Shown: in pieces, positions 17,454 to 25,255 of the stretch
Layout: every line of letters starts with the position of its first letter
How positions within the stretch are numbered: position 1 is the first letter of the stretch
Assembly: GCF_014697125.1 (NCBI RefSeq)
Contig: NZ_JACJRG010000020.1
Location: 55,084 to 119,083 of the forward strand
From: Anabaena minutissima FACHB-250
Lineage (GTDB): Bacteria; Cyanobacteriota; Cyanobacteriia; Cyanobacteriales; Nostocaceae
DNA: 64,000 bases
Reading direction: 5' to 3'
Notes under the pieces: generated by a model
Told to the model about the DNA's origin: nothing
Database searches by the model: none
What the model saw: the letters and a program-made list of their open reading frames with translations, nothing else
Made by a program: the position numbers and the translations under genes

Positions 17454-19420
17454 AGTCCAGAAGCTATAAATCCAGCCCAGTAGTAGGGATGTGCAAAAGG
17501 TAAAGGGTGACGTTGCTTGATTAGTTTCAAAGATTCTTGAAATCTGATGCGTTGTCCTACTCTTAATTGAGCCAAGACGTTTTCAATTTGGGGTTTGTGT
17601 TCCTCTAAAAATTGGTCTAATCTTTCAATAGTCAGATTTTGCAGCCATGTTTGAGCTTGTTTCAGGGCTATGGCAATATCTCCTGCTTCTAAGTTATCAA
17701 GTGTGACTAAGTTTTCGTAGAATTTAATCATCAAAAAGCTGGTGGAAAGGTCATCTACTTTCCAGAGGGAACTGACAACAGTGGGACTACCAGCTAACAG
17801 AAAACCGCTAGATAAACCAATATATTCATCACTGGTATTGTCATAATCAATCAATCCAGTTTCGCAAGCGGAAAGGGTGACGAGGCGACATTGTCCTAAT
17901 TGCAGAGCAAATATTTTATCTAATGTCAGACATTTTTCTAAATCGTGAGTTTCTCCTGCTCGCACATTTAAGTAACGTTCGGAGTCTGGTTTTGTTGGTG
18001 TGTCTGCGGTGGGTGCATTTGCTAAAATTAGGGCTGATTTACCAGCGTTTGTTAAGTTAAAATACCCGTGACAGCTAAAGTGGGCGCAGTGGTAAGTGTT
18101 TAAGTCAGAATTATTAATTGCGGTGAGTGTCGCATCTTTTCTATTCAGGACGTTGGCAGTATTAAAGTAGCTTTGAATAACTTGTACTTCTAAATCTGTA
18201 TAGTTTAAATCGCCTGTAGGATTTTGAATTGCAAACAGGGATTGAAAATCAGGACGTTTGCGCTGTTGTACCTGTTGCAGTAGTTGACAACTGGGTGCAT
18301 AGCTCACACCATTAGGAAATAAGTCAATTAAGTCTGATTCGTCCACAGGTAAAGCATGAAGAGGTAGTAGGTGCAAGAAGCGATGGGGAATCAGGATTAA
18401 TTTGTAGTCTTTGGGTATTTGGGCTAGGTTTAATATTTCCTCAATGTGCAGAATGTTAGCTAATTCTTGCAAGCGTTCTTCTAGCTGATTCTGCCATTTG
18501 TCTTTTTGTCTGTAGTAGTCGCGTAGATATTCATTTACGCAATTGCTTAAAGCATCTAAATCTTCTGGTTGAGATTGCCAAACTGTTAATTGTTGTCCGT
18601 GAGGTTTGATAATCAAAACGAGAATTCTATCTAAGGCGATGTACCATTCTATAATTGCTGTGTTTGCATCTAAAGTTTCTTGAAATTGCTCAAACTTAAA
18701 GCCAGAACCTACAGGCAAATATTGATCTTGTAAGTTGTTGCGTTGCTGTCGCAATTCTTGAAGATGTTGACCTAAAGCAGTTGGATTTTCAGCTTTGCCG
18801 TTTTGGATTTGATATTGACCTACAGCTATTTTATCCCTGTATATTTCCAGTTGAGTTACTACTTCTGGAGGAAATATAGTTTTGCTATCACGCTCAAGGA
18901 TAAGTTCTACTAAATTGCGGGTTTTACTACGCTCTATGTATTCAATAGCTTCTGTAATTTTGCCCAATCCTAAGCAAACTTCTACTATGCGAAGATAAAG
19001 TTTAGTCCATTCTTCTGCTTGTTTACGTTTTGTTTCATCCCCGGAAATAATTTCTCCTCTTAAAGAATCGACTGTGGCAATAGCAGATGCAAAAGTTTGA
19101 TAAGCTAAATCCAATTTTTCTGCTGCTTGGTAGGTAAGACCAAGATTGAACAATGTTGTTACATGGTCTTGGGGAAAGGCACTGCACGTTCTGACTTCCA
19201 GAGCCGCTCTATGAGACGCAATCGCCATTTCCAGATTCTCGGCGCGTCCTCCTTTGATTCTCTCAAAGTAAGCATTGCCCAAATTCATTTGTACTGTTGC
19301 CCAATCTTGGGGAAAGGCGATGCGGGTTAATACTTCCAGAGCGGTGGTATAAGCTGCAATCGCTAATTCAATATTCTCGGCTTTGTCTCCCAATATTCTG
19401 TTACGGTAAGCAACCCCCAA
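17450..19420 (-). CDS. TPR-CHAT protease, C-terminal part (downstream of a 1-bp frameshift)
   Basis: This frame carries the last TPR units (MNLGNAYFERIKGGRAENLE) and a C-terminal CHAT (caspase HetF associated with TPRs) peptidase domain. The catalytic dyad is His in HFSCHGYFNL and Cys in LVTLSACETGL, followed by the usual YIGLSSGFLLAGSPTVVSSL block. Its apparent start (TTG at 19420) is an artefact: the frame is really continuous with the gene fragment at 19401-21044 if one base of the G run at 19447-19451 is removed, giving a protein of about 1197 residues. CHAT proteases are caspase-like cysteine peptidases, often activated by upstream sensors and implicated in regulated proteolysis or cell death. 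As written, the catalytic part would be unexpressed or made only by frameshifting. Confidence 0.85.
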   Translation of the reverse strand: MGVAYRNRILGDKAENIELAIAAYTTALEVLTRIAFPQDWATVQMNLGNAYFERIKGGRAENLEMAIASHRAALEVRTCSAFPQDHVTTLFNLGLTYQAAEKLDLAYQTFASAIATVDSLRGEIISGDETKRKQAEEWTKLYLRIVEVCLGLGKITEAIEYIERSKTRNLVELILERDSKTIFPPEVVTQLEIYRDKIAVGQYQIQNGKAENPTALGQHLQELRQQRNNLQDQYLPVGSGFKFEQFQETLDANTAIIEWYIALDRILVLIIKPHGQQLTVWQSQPEDLDALSNCVNEYLRDYYRQKDKWQNQLEERLQELANILHIEEILNLAQIPKDYKLILIPHRFLHLLPLHALPVDESDLIDLFPNGVSYAPSCQLLQQVQQRKRPDFQSLFAIQNPTGDLNYTDLEVQVIQSYFNTANVLNRKDATLTAINNSDLNTYHCAHFSCHGYFNLTNAGKSALILANAPTADTPTKPDSERYLNVRAGETHDLEKCLTLDKIFALQLGQCRLVTLSACETGLIDYDNTSDEYIGLSSGFLLAGSPTVVSSLWKVDDLSTSFLMIKFYENLVTLDNLEAGDIAIALKQAQTWLQNLTIERLDQFLEEHKPQIENVLAQLRVGQRIRFQESLKLIKQRHPLPFAHPYYWAGFIASGL

Positions 19421-20420
19421 ATTTATTTGCGTTGTTGCCCAATCTTGGGGGAAAGCTAGTACGGGTATATACTTCCAGTGCGGCAGTAAAAGCGGTGATT
19501 GCTAATTCAATATTTTTAGCTTTCTCCCCCAATATTCTGTCAAAGTAAGCACCCCCTAAATTAATTTGCGTTGTTGCCCAGTCCTGGGGAAAGGCGGTGT
19601 GGCTGTATACTTCCAGTACCGCAGTGTGAGCAGCGATGGCTTTTTCCAGATTCTCGGCTTTGTCTCCGAATATTCTTCTACAGTAAGCAACTGCCAAATT
19701 ATCTTGCGTTGTTGCCCATTGTTGGGGAAAGCTGGTGCGGGTATATACTTCCAAAGCAGCAGTAAAAGCGGCAATCGCTAATTCAATATTCTCGGCTTTC
19801 TCTCTCAATATTCTGTCAAAGTAAGCATTCCCCAAATTTATTTGTGTCTTTGCCCATTGTTGGGGAAAGCTGGTGCGGGTATATACTTCCAAAGCAGCAG
19901 TAAAAGCGGCAATCGCTAATTCAATATTCTCGGCTTTCTCTCCAAATATCCTATTAAGGTAAGCAACCCCCAAATTCATTTGCGTTGCTGCCCAATCTTG
20001 GGGAAAGGCGATGCAGGTTCTGATTTCCAGAGCGGCGGTATAAGCTGCAATCGCTAATTCAATATTCTCGGCTTTCTCTCCCACTATTCTTTCACAGTAA
20101 GCAGACCCCAGATTATTTTGCGTCGTTGCCCATTGTTCGGGAAAGGTGTTGCAGGTTCTGATTTCCAGAGCAGAGGTAAAAGCGGCAATCGCTAATTCAA
20201 TATTCTCGGCTTTCTCTCTCAATATTCTGTCAAAGTAAGCATTCCCCAAATTTATTTGTACTGTTGCCCAATCTTGGGGAAAGGCGATGCGGGTTCTGAT
20301 TTCCAGAGCGGCGGTATAAGCTGCAATCGCTAATTCAATGTTCTCGGCTTTCTCTCCCACTATTCTTTCACGGTAAGCATTCCCCAAATTCATTTGTACT
20401 GTTGCCCAATCTGGGGGAAA
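19178..20420 (-). repeat. Nine tandem 138-bp TPR-coding units
   Basis: Measured from the Phe codon of each F-P-x-x-W motif, the array between 20420 and 19178 is 1243 bases, which is nine units of 138 plus one extra base. That extra base is the frameshift. Neighbouring units are very similar at DNA level, so the array is prone to recombination and copy-number change. Confidence 0.88.
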
Positions 20421-21044
20421 GGCGGTGCGGGTATATACAGTGAGAGCGATTTCGTAACCGATAATCGCAATTTCCACATTGTTGCCTTTACTACCCAAGG
20501 GAAATTGCTGAATCAGATTACTAAAATTACCAATATTTGCGGCTAGGAATGTTGCTGCATCTGGTTCTGCTTCTGCTAAAACTTTTTTTGCCCAAAGCCG
20601 CAATAGTTCTGCAAAAATTTTGTCAAGTCTATCGGTATTAGCTGCCAGTAAAGGGTAAATTACTTGAGCATCGCCGTTGCTTTCTGCTGTTACTTGCATT
20701 ACCTCTAAGATAAATTGTACGTAAGTTTTTATATCTTCTGGGGCAATGTCTATAGTTTCTTCATTTGAAGCAACATTTTTTGGAGGTGAATGCAAGGCTT
20801 TATTGATTTTAGTAACCGCATATCTCAAATGACTCACAGCATTGTTATCACCTTGATATGAATAATACTCTACTGCTGATTCCAACACTCCTAGAAATTT
20901 TGCATCAAGTAAATTTTTGTTAGCCGTCAAAATTTCTGTAACTTCTTCACCACTACGGCAATTAATCAACTTTTCGATTAGCTGACGATAAGCCTGTTGA
21001 CGCTGTTGGTTCATGGGTAAGGGCGTGAGACGCGACATAATCAT
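19401..21044 (-). CDS. TPR-CHAT protease, N-terminal part (frameshifted)
   Basis: Encodes the first 547 residues: a short N-terminal segment MSRLTPLPMNQQRQQAYRQL, a helical domain (about 15-170; CRSGEEVTEILTANKNLLDA) typical of cyanobacterial TPR-CHAT proteins, and then 46-residue TPR-like units such as FPQDWATVQINLGNAYFDRI followed by EKAENIELAIAAFTAALEV. After TRTSFP the frame shifts and runs out as PRLGNNANKFGGCLP, because a run of G's (19447-19451 on the plus strand) has five G's where sister repeats at the same position fit four. The start could be the ATG at 21044 or 21038. It follows the small gene at 21089 by 44 bp in the same direction, so both likely form one operon. TPRs bind other proteins, presumably gating the protease. 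Confidence 0.85.
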   Translation of the reverse strand: MIMSRLTPLPMNQQRQQAYRQLIEKLINCRSGEEVTEILTANKNLLDAKFLGVLESAVEYYSYQGDNNAVSHLRYAVTKINKALHSPPKNVASNEETIDIAPEDIKTYVQFILEVMQVTAESNGDAQVIYPLLAANTDRLDKIFAELLRLWAKKVLAEAEPDAATFLAANIGNFSNLIQQFPLGSKGNNVEIAIIGYEIALTVYTRTAFPPDWATVQMNLGNAYRERIVGEKAENIELAIAAYTAALEIRTRIAFPQDWATVQINLGNAYFDRILREKAENIELAIAAFTSALEIRTCNTFPEQWATTQNNLGSAYCERIVGEKAENIELAIAAYTAALEIRTCIAFPQDWAATQMNLGVAYLNRIFGEKAENIELAIAAFTAALEVYTRTSFPQQWAKTQINLGNAYFDRILREKAENIELAIAAFTAALEVYTRTSFPQQWATTQDNLAVAYCRRIFGDKAENLEKAIAAHTAVLEVYSHTAFPQDWATTQINLGGAYFDRILGEKAKNIELAITAFTAALEVYTRTSFPPRLGNNANKFGGCLP

Positions 21045-21088
21045 GAGAATAATTCAACGCCAACGCCCTCAATTCCAGAACAGATTAC

Positions 21089-21457
21089 TTAACTCATAGC
21101 CTCAACTAACTTTTTGCGGCTGGGACGCTTACGCTCTGATTTTTTCTTCAATCCCACAGCTTGAGCCTGATCACTATCTGAGCCATACTGTCCCCGTACA
21201 ACTTCTTTCATAGCTAACACCGCATTGTGAAATTCCCACTCCGCTAATCGAGCCGCATCAGCCGCAGCACGGTATAAAGTTAATTTCTCAACTTCAGCTT
21301 TTTGAGCATTTAACATTGCTTGATAAGATTCCTCTAATTTGCTCGTGGAAGCATCATCTCGGCTGGTTTGATAATTAGTGATGGTTTGCAAACCGTGGAA
21401 TGAATTAATATCTTGATTAATGCTAGGAGGCGTGAGACGACGGGTTGTGTTTTGCAT
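21089..21457 (-). CDS. Small basic-tailed protein, probable partner of the TPR-CHAT protease
   Basis: A 122-residue soluble protein. The N-terminus (MQNTTRRLTPPSINQDINSF) carries an RLTP-x-x-x-N-Q motif also found at the N-terminus of the adjacent TPR-CHAT protein. The middle (residues about 40-90) is a long alanine-rich helix (NAQKAEVEKLTLYRAAADAA, RLAEWEFHNAVLAMKE), and the C-terminus is basic (LKKKSERKRPSRKKL). I recall similar small proteins in other cyanobacteria but know no function. Position 44 bp upstream of the protease suggests an operon; it could be a substrate, inhibitor or adaptor. The basic tail is compatible with nucleic-acid or membrane-surface contact, which is inference only. 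Confidence 0.7.
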   Translation of the reverse strand: MQNTTRRLTPPSINQDINSFHGLQTITNYQTSRDDASTSKLEESYQAMLNAQKAEVEKLTLYRAAADAARLAEWEFHNAVLAMKEVVRGQYGSDSDQAQAVGLKKKSERKRPSRKKLVEAMS

Positions 21458-21659
21458 GGCTGTTAATATATCCGTAGTGGACTATATATTTAGCGTGTCA
21501 ATTCAAACCTAAAATTGCTTGAGAAAATACACGTAATTAACGCCATGTGCAACTTAATTTTTGACACACTTTATCTAAAGACGCAAAGCAGCTACTCTCC
21601 GAGTACCCCTCAAAGGATGTTTGAAAACACACAAGTCTAATAACCTAGCCATACAACGT

Positions 21660-21741
21660 TTTGATCCCCCCTAACCCCCCTTAAAAAAGGGGGGGATAGA
21701 TTCAAAGTCCCCCTTTTTAAGGGGGATTTAGGGGGATCAAA
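21660..21741. repeat. 82-bp palindromic repeat element
   Basis: The ends read TTTGATCCCCC and GGGGGATCAAA and are inverted copies; internal C-tracts (CCCCCCTTAAAAAAGGGGGG and TCCCCCTTTTTAAGGGGGA) are themselves palindromic, so the whole folds as a compound hairpin. Elements of this GATCCCCCTAA...TTAAGGGGG type are common in filamentous cyanobacterial genomes. A partial relative (CCAAGGGGGGAATTAAGGGG) lies near 21787-21806. Confidence 0.75.
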
Positions 21742-21981
21742 CCACATTTTGCACCTAGCACAAAGATGTGTGTACACCCTAGCCTTTCCAAGGGGGGAAT
21801 TAAGGGGGGTAAGAATTTCCACTTTTCAGACAACCTCTCACGCCAGTTGCTACAGCGAGGGAAACCCACCCATGCAACTGTCCTCCGCAACGCGATCGCA
21901 ATACAGGTTTCCCAGAGAGTTTATAAGTATAGTTTTGGGTTTGATTTTTAATTAAAGAGAGTTGATATTATTTTTCTGTAG

Positions 21982-22100
21982 GGCAATACATTGCGAATGT
22001 ACAGCGATACATCATTAATGTAAGGCAATACATTGTGAATATAAGGCGATACATCATTAATGCAAGGCAATACATTATGAATGTAGCAAGTTACATTTTA
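21982..22100. repeat. Tandem 42-bp (2 x 21 bp) repeat
   Basis: Copies start at 21982, 22024 and 22066 with exact 42-bp spacing; each has two 21-base halves built on GCAATACATT....AATG and GCGATACATC....AATG. The third copy is partial. The DNA does not encode a protein. CRISPR is excluded because there are no unique spacers. Confidence 0.8.
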
Positions 22101-22335
22101 GGTATAGCTATTGCAATTAACAATCGCACCTGTAACAAAGCGATCGCTGCTATATCATTATGTAAATTGGGATAAAAATTGCTGTTGTAAAGTACAATTC
22201 TGTGATATTGGATAATTTGATTTTACTTTCATAGCCAAGAACAAGACAAAAGAAAGAAAAGGCGATCGCGTTTATAGATTTACCATCAATGTGTCACTGA
22301 CGTTTGTGAAACTGAGTTTAAGTAGTTTTATTCAA

Positions 22336-22407
22336 AGCCGATGATGGGATTTGAACCCACGGCCTGCTGATTACGAATCAGCTGCTCTACCACTGAGCCA
22401 CATCGGC
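22336..22407 (-). tRNA. tRNA-Thr (anticodon CGU)
   Basis: On the minus strand the 72-nt sequence starts GCCGATGTGGCTCAGTGG and ends CATCGGC plus a U discriminator. The acceptor arm GCCGATG/CATCGGC is perfect, the D loop contains AGTGGTAGA, the anticodon stem-loop is GCTGA-TTCGTAA-TCAGC with anticodon CGT, and the T arm is GTGGG-TTCAAAT-CCCAT. The CCA end is not encoded. It reads threonine codon ACG. Confidence 0.95.
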
Positions 22408-22443
22408 ATATACGATAGGATATTATAGCATTATTATTTACCT

Positions 22444-22710
22444 ATGGTTGAACCAAATCCCAAAAAACGCCTAAACTCAGAACAATATGCCCGCCTCAAA
22501 GCCGAAACAGTAACACCTTATCGCGGCTTGAGGCAATTTATTTATATTGGTGTTGGGGCTTCTGGGTTTATCGGTGCATTTGTTTTCTTTTTTCAACTTC
22601 TGGCTGGTAGGGATATTGAAAACGCTTTACCTAACTTTGCTCTCCAAGTAGGAATAGTAGCACTGATAATTTTTCTCTGGCGTTGGGAGCAACGCCGCCA
22701 ACGTCGCTAA
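22444..22710 (+). CDS. DUF3493 (LPA1-like) small membrane protein
   Basis: Eighty-eight residues with an N-terminal basic segment (KKRLNSEQYARLKAETVTPY, then RGLRQFIYIG) and two membrane helices (GVGASGFIGAFVFFFQLLAG and FALQVGIVALIIFLWRW), ending in arginines. I recognise the DUF3493 family; the plant relative LPA1 is linked to photosystem II assembly. A thylakoid membrane role is plausible but inferred. The gene starts 37 bp after the tRNA on the other strand. Confidence 0.8.
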   Translation: MVEPNPKKRLNSEQYARLKAETVTPYRGLRQFIYIGVGASGFIGAFVFFFQLLAGRDIENALPNFALQVGIVALIIFLWRWEQRRQRR

Positions 22711-22898
22711 AGTTAGTAAAGATGATGCAAATTGACGAGCCAAGTTTATGTGAACATATAGGGGAGCATTCGCGCACCGTCTCGCAGAGAAGGTAAACGC
22801 AGAGGGAGCAAAGAATTAGATAAAGAGAGAAAAAATAAAAAAAATATTACGAAATCAAAAAATCTAAAAATTTCTGGCAAAATTATATTTGTTGAAAC

Positions 22899-22969
22899 GG
22901 GGTCAGCTAAATAAAGACCCTGAACATAAACTCATAATATAAACAGGGGTCAAACAATTTAAAGACCCC
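22899..22969. repeat. Two direct copies of a GGGGTC...GACCC hairpin
   Basis: Copy one is GGGGTC (22899-22904) with GACCC (22916-22920); copy two is GGGGTC (22946-22951) with GACCCC (22964-22969). Both share the loop pattern ending TAAAGACCC. They lie downstream of the DUF3493 gene and may act as terminators or be small repeat elements. Confidence 0.6.
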
Positions 22970-22991
22970 GATTTTAAGAAAACAAACAATT

Positions 22992-23034
22992 TTGCCAGTG
23001 CCAGGTCAGTTTTTGCTGATTCTGGCACTGGCAA
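22992..23034 (-). terminator. 13-bp perfect stem terminator of the SLH gene
   Basis: TTGCCAGTGCCAG (22992-23004) and CTGGCACTGGCAA (23022-23034) are exact inverted copies, 17 bases past the stop of the minus-strand SLH gene. On the plus strand it is followed by ATTTTTA, so it may work in both directions. Confidence 0.75.
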
Positions 23035-23050
23035 TTTTTAAATGATCAAC

Positions 23051-24688
23051 TTACGGAACTCTGACTACATAAGATGAAGGCAGTGGTTGGGCGCGTCCAG
23101 CATTAACTAGGGCTTGATAGACAAAAGCAGCAATTTCTGCCCTAGTGGCTTCACGATTAGGATTAAGTTGGTTAACGTTGGGATAGTTAATTACCAATTG
23201 CTTGGCGGTTGCAGCTGCAACTGGACTTATTGCATAATTGGGGATCTGACCAGCATCAGTATAAATAGAAATGACATTCTGATTATCAGCAGTTAATCCT
23301 AGTCCATTAGCCAGAGCTACTAAGGCTTGCACTCTAGGGATTTGTTGCTGGGGTTTGAAAGTTCCATCAGGATAACCAGCGACAAATTGACTCTGGTATG
23401 CAGCTTGAATAGCAGCATAAGCCCAAAAATTACTGCTCACATCTCTAAACTGAATGGCAGCCCGTTTAGATGGTGGTGTTAAAGCTTTCGTGATGATGGT
23501 GGCGAACTGGGCGCGGGTTACAGGGTCATTGGGTTTAAATGTACCATCAGGAAAGCCCGCAATAATATTTTGTGCCGCCAAGGCTTCTATATAGCCTTTA
23601 GCCCAATAATTTGCAGCTACATCTCTAAATCCTGTTCCTGAACCGGGTTGATCAACGCTGGCGGCAACAAAATCTACCTGACCAAGAATTTTTTTCTGGT
23701 CGATATCATTACCCACAGCCAGAATGCGATTTGTTCTAGTGGCGTTATTCAAATCATAACGAGTGTTACTGCGAATCAAGTTACCACCAGGATTTTCGTT
23801 AGTACCTAAATCTGGTTGAGCATTAACAGTGACTACAACACCATCTCGCTTATTGTTTTGAATGACATTCTTACGCAGAATGGGCTTGGCTGACTCTGAG
23901 ATAAACAGGCCGTCTTGGTTCTGGACAATTTGGTTTTCTACTACCAAAGGTGTAGAGTCACCTCCAATAGCTATGCCAAAACCGGTGTCCTGAAATAAGT
24001 TATTGCGAATTTCACCTTGAGCTGATTTGGCAATAGAAACTCCATTACCTGTGTTTTGGACAAAGATATTACTTTCAATTTTGGGGTTTCCTGTACCGGT
24101 AACAAAAACGCCATCCCTAACGCTTTTCGTAAAGGTATTGTTTTTGATGGTGGGATTAGTGGATTCTACCCAGACACCAGTGCCGCGTTGATTGGGGTTG
24201 GTGACTGTTAAACCCGCAATAGTCGTATTTTCATTAGCTAAAATGGTTACGTCTTGTCTGGCAAAGGTGCGACTGGTATAAAAACCACCACCTGTAATTA
24301 ATATTCCTTGTCCTCTGCTAGATTCATCTCCTCGCAGTGTCACCCCTGGTTTTACTACGAGTGGAAATTGTTCTCCAGTTTCACTGTTATAGTTTCCAGG
24401 CGCAATTTGAATAGTAGTACCTGTTTGAGCCTGATTGAGAGCGTAGGTAATTGTTTTGTAAGGGGTGGTGGTATTACCAGCACCGGCTGTATCTGTACCA
24501 GTGGCGGGGTTGACATAAATCACTGGTGCAGTTGTGGGAACTTGCGCTGTGATGTTTGGATTAATTACTTGTGGATTGGCACTTACTTCGCTGGAAATTA
24601 GCGTTATTCCAGTGGTAGCCAAGAACAAAGCGATGATTCCTGTAGATAGGGATTTCGCTGAATACGTATTTAAGCCCTGATGTTTCAT
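23051..24688 (-). CDS. Surface protein: DUF1565/parallel beta-helix plus three SLH domains
   Basis: A signal peptide (MKHQGLNTYSAKSLSTGIIA, cleavage near EVSA) precedes a DUF1565-type right-handed beta-helix (about residues 55-330: YVNPATGTDTAGAGNTTTPY, IQIAPGNYNSETGEQFPLVV, then many N-N-x-[IF] turns such as IKNNTFTKSVRDGVFV). Three SLH modules follow: FRDVAANYWAKGYIEALA, FRDVSSNFWAYAAIQAAY and a divergent last one ending REATRAEIAAFVYQAL. The protein is presumably an outer-envelope protein held by its SLH end with the helix exposed. An in-frame ATG at 24736 would add 16 residues before the signal peptide; I prefer 24688 because the signal peptide then starts normally. A strong terminator follows at 22992. 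Confidence 0.83.
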   Translation of the reverse strand: MKHQGLNTYSAKSLSTGIIALFLATTGITLISSEVSANPQVINPNITAQVPTTAPVIYVNPATGTDTAGAGNTTTPYKTITYALNQAQTGTTIQIAPGNYNSETGEQFPLVVKPGVTLRGDESSRGQGILITGGGFYTSRTFARQDVTILANENTTIAGLTVTNPNQRGTGVWVESTNPTIKNNTFTKSVRDGVFVTGTGNPKIESNIFVQNTGNGVSIAKSAQGEIRNNLFQDTGFGIAIGGDSTPLVVENQIVQNQDGLFISESAKPILRKNVIQNNKRDGVVVTVNAQPDLGTNENPGGNLIRSNTRYDLNNATRTNRILAVGNDIDQKKILGQVDFVAASVDQPGSGTGFRDVAANYWAKGYIEALAAQNIIAGFPDGTFKPNDPVTRAQFATIITKALTPPSKRAAIQFRDVSSNFWAYAAIQAAYQSQFVAGYPDGTFKPQQQIPRVQALVALANGLGLTADNQNVISIYTDAGQIPNYAISPVAAATAKQLVINYPNVNQLNPNREATRAEIAAFVYQALVNAGRAQPLPSSYVVRVP

Positions 24689-24993
24689 TGTTACGTCTGT
24701 GAAATGCTGAATATGGGTTAGTTGAATAGGTGTCATGTAGCGGATATATAGCTACAAAACTTATGCAAAACTATAGCGGATGACTAGCGAATCAGCACCT
24801 AAGTTTCGCAAGAAAATACATAAATTATCTAGATTGAGGGGCAAAATCTGACTTTGAGGGTCATCAGGGGGATATGCCGCGCCGTTAGCGATCGCACCTA
24901 GTGTTGGTATATTAGTGAACAAATTGCTGGTTACAATCTATGTTGTTAATTCACAAAAATTTAGATGCTTCAGGAATTTAGCCCCGAAACAAC

Positions 24994-25027
24994 AGAAAGG
25001 GGATCTCAATAAATAGATCCCCTTTCT
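24994..25027 (-). terminator. 13-bp stem terminator after the 59-residue gene
   Basis: AGAAAGGGGATCT (24994-25006) pairs with AGATCCCCTTTCT (25015-25027) with an 8-base loop. It lies 43 bp past the stop of the minus-strand gene at 25070 and between that gene and the SLH gene. Nothing else is visible in 24689-25069. Confidence 0.75.
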
Positions 25028-25069
25028 ATAAAGCTGGCATTGTTTTTTAAACTAATTGGAATTTTGTTG

Positions 25070-25249
25070 TTAGTAAGCTAATGTTTCTAAAGTTTCCCTT
25101 AAATATCGCTGCACCTGCTGTTCTAGGCGCAGTTCTTGTAATTGAGTGTAGCTTTCCACTTGCCAGCGTTGGAAACCAGAACTAGCAGCGATCGCGTATT
25201 GGAGATTTTGCCAAATTTCTGAATCACGAGAAAATTGAAGTTTAGCCAT
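25070..25249 (-). CDS. 59-residue conserved-looking small protein
   Basis: An ATG at 25249 opens a frame coding MAKLQFSRDSEIWQNLQYAI and ending LRETLETLAY, stop at 25070. It is amphipathic and Gln/Glu-rich (SYTQLQELRLEQQVQRYLRE), without a membrane helix. It begins six bases after the stop of the membrane-protein gene at 25256, on the same strand, and is followed by a strong terminator, so it looks like the last gene of a two-gene operon. No function is known to me. Confidence 0.65.
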   Translation of the reverse strand: MAKLQFSRDSEIWQNLQYAIAASSGFQRWQVESYTQLQELRLEQQVQRYLRETLETLAY

Positions 25250-25255
25250 ATGCCC

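Larger units (their letters stand above)
21458..22335. other. Repeat-rich intergenic region
   Basis: No convincing protein gene. It holds a long GC-rich palindromic element (21660-21741), a related half-copy near 21787-21812, three 42-bp tandem units (21982-22100), and two HIP1 octamers. The repeats are listed separately. Confidence 0.7.

Noticed and set aside
19401..19460. Programmed ribosomal frameshift in the TPR-CHAT gene
   Set aside because: There is no obvious internal Shine-Dalgarno or stimulatory stem at the site, and the indel lies at a place where all sister units keep frame; a mutation or sequencing error is simpler.
19178..20420. Possible CRISPR array because of regular spacing
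   Set aside because: The 138-bp units are all similar along their whole length and code for TPR motifs; there are no unique spacers.
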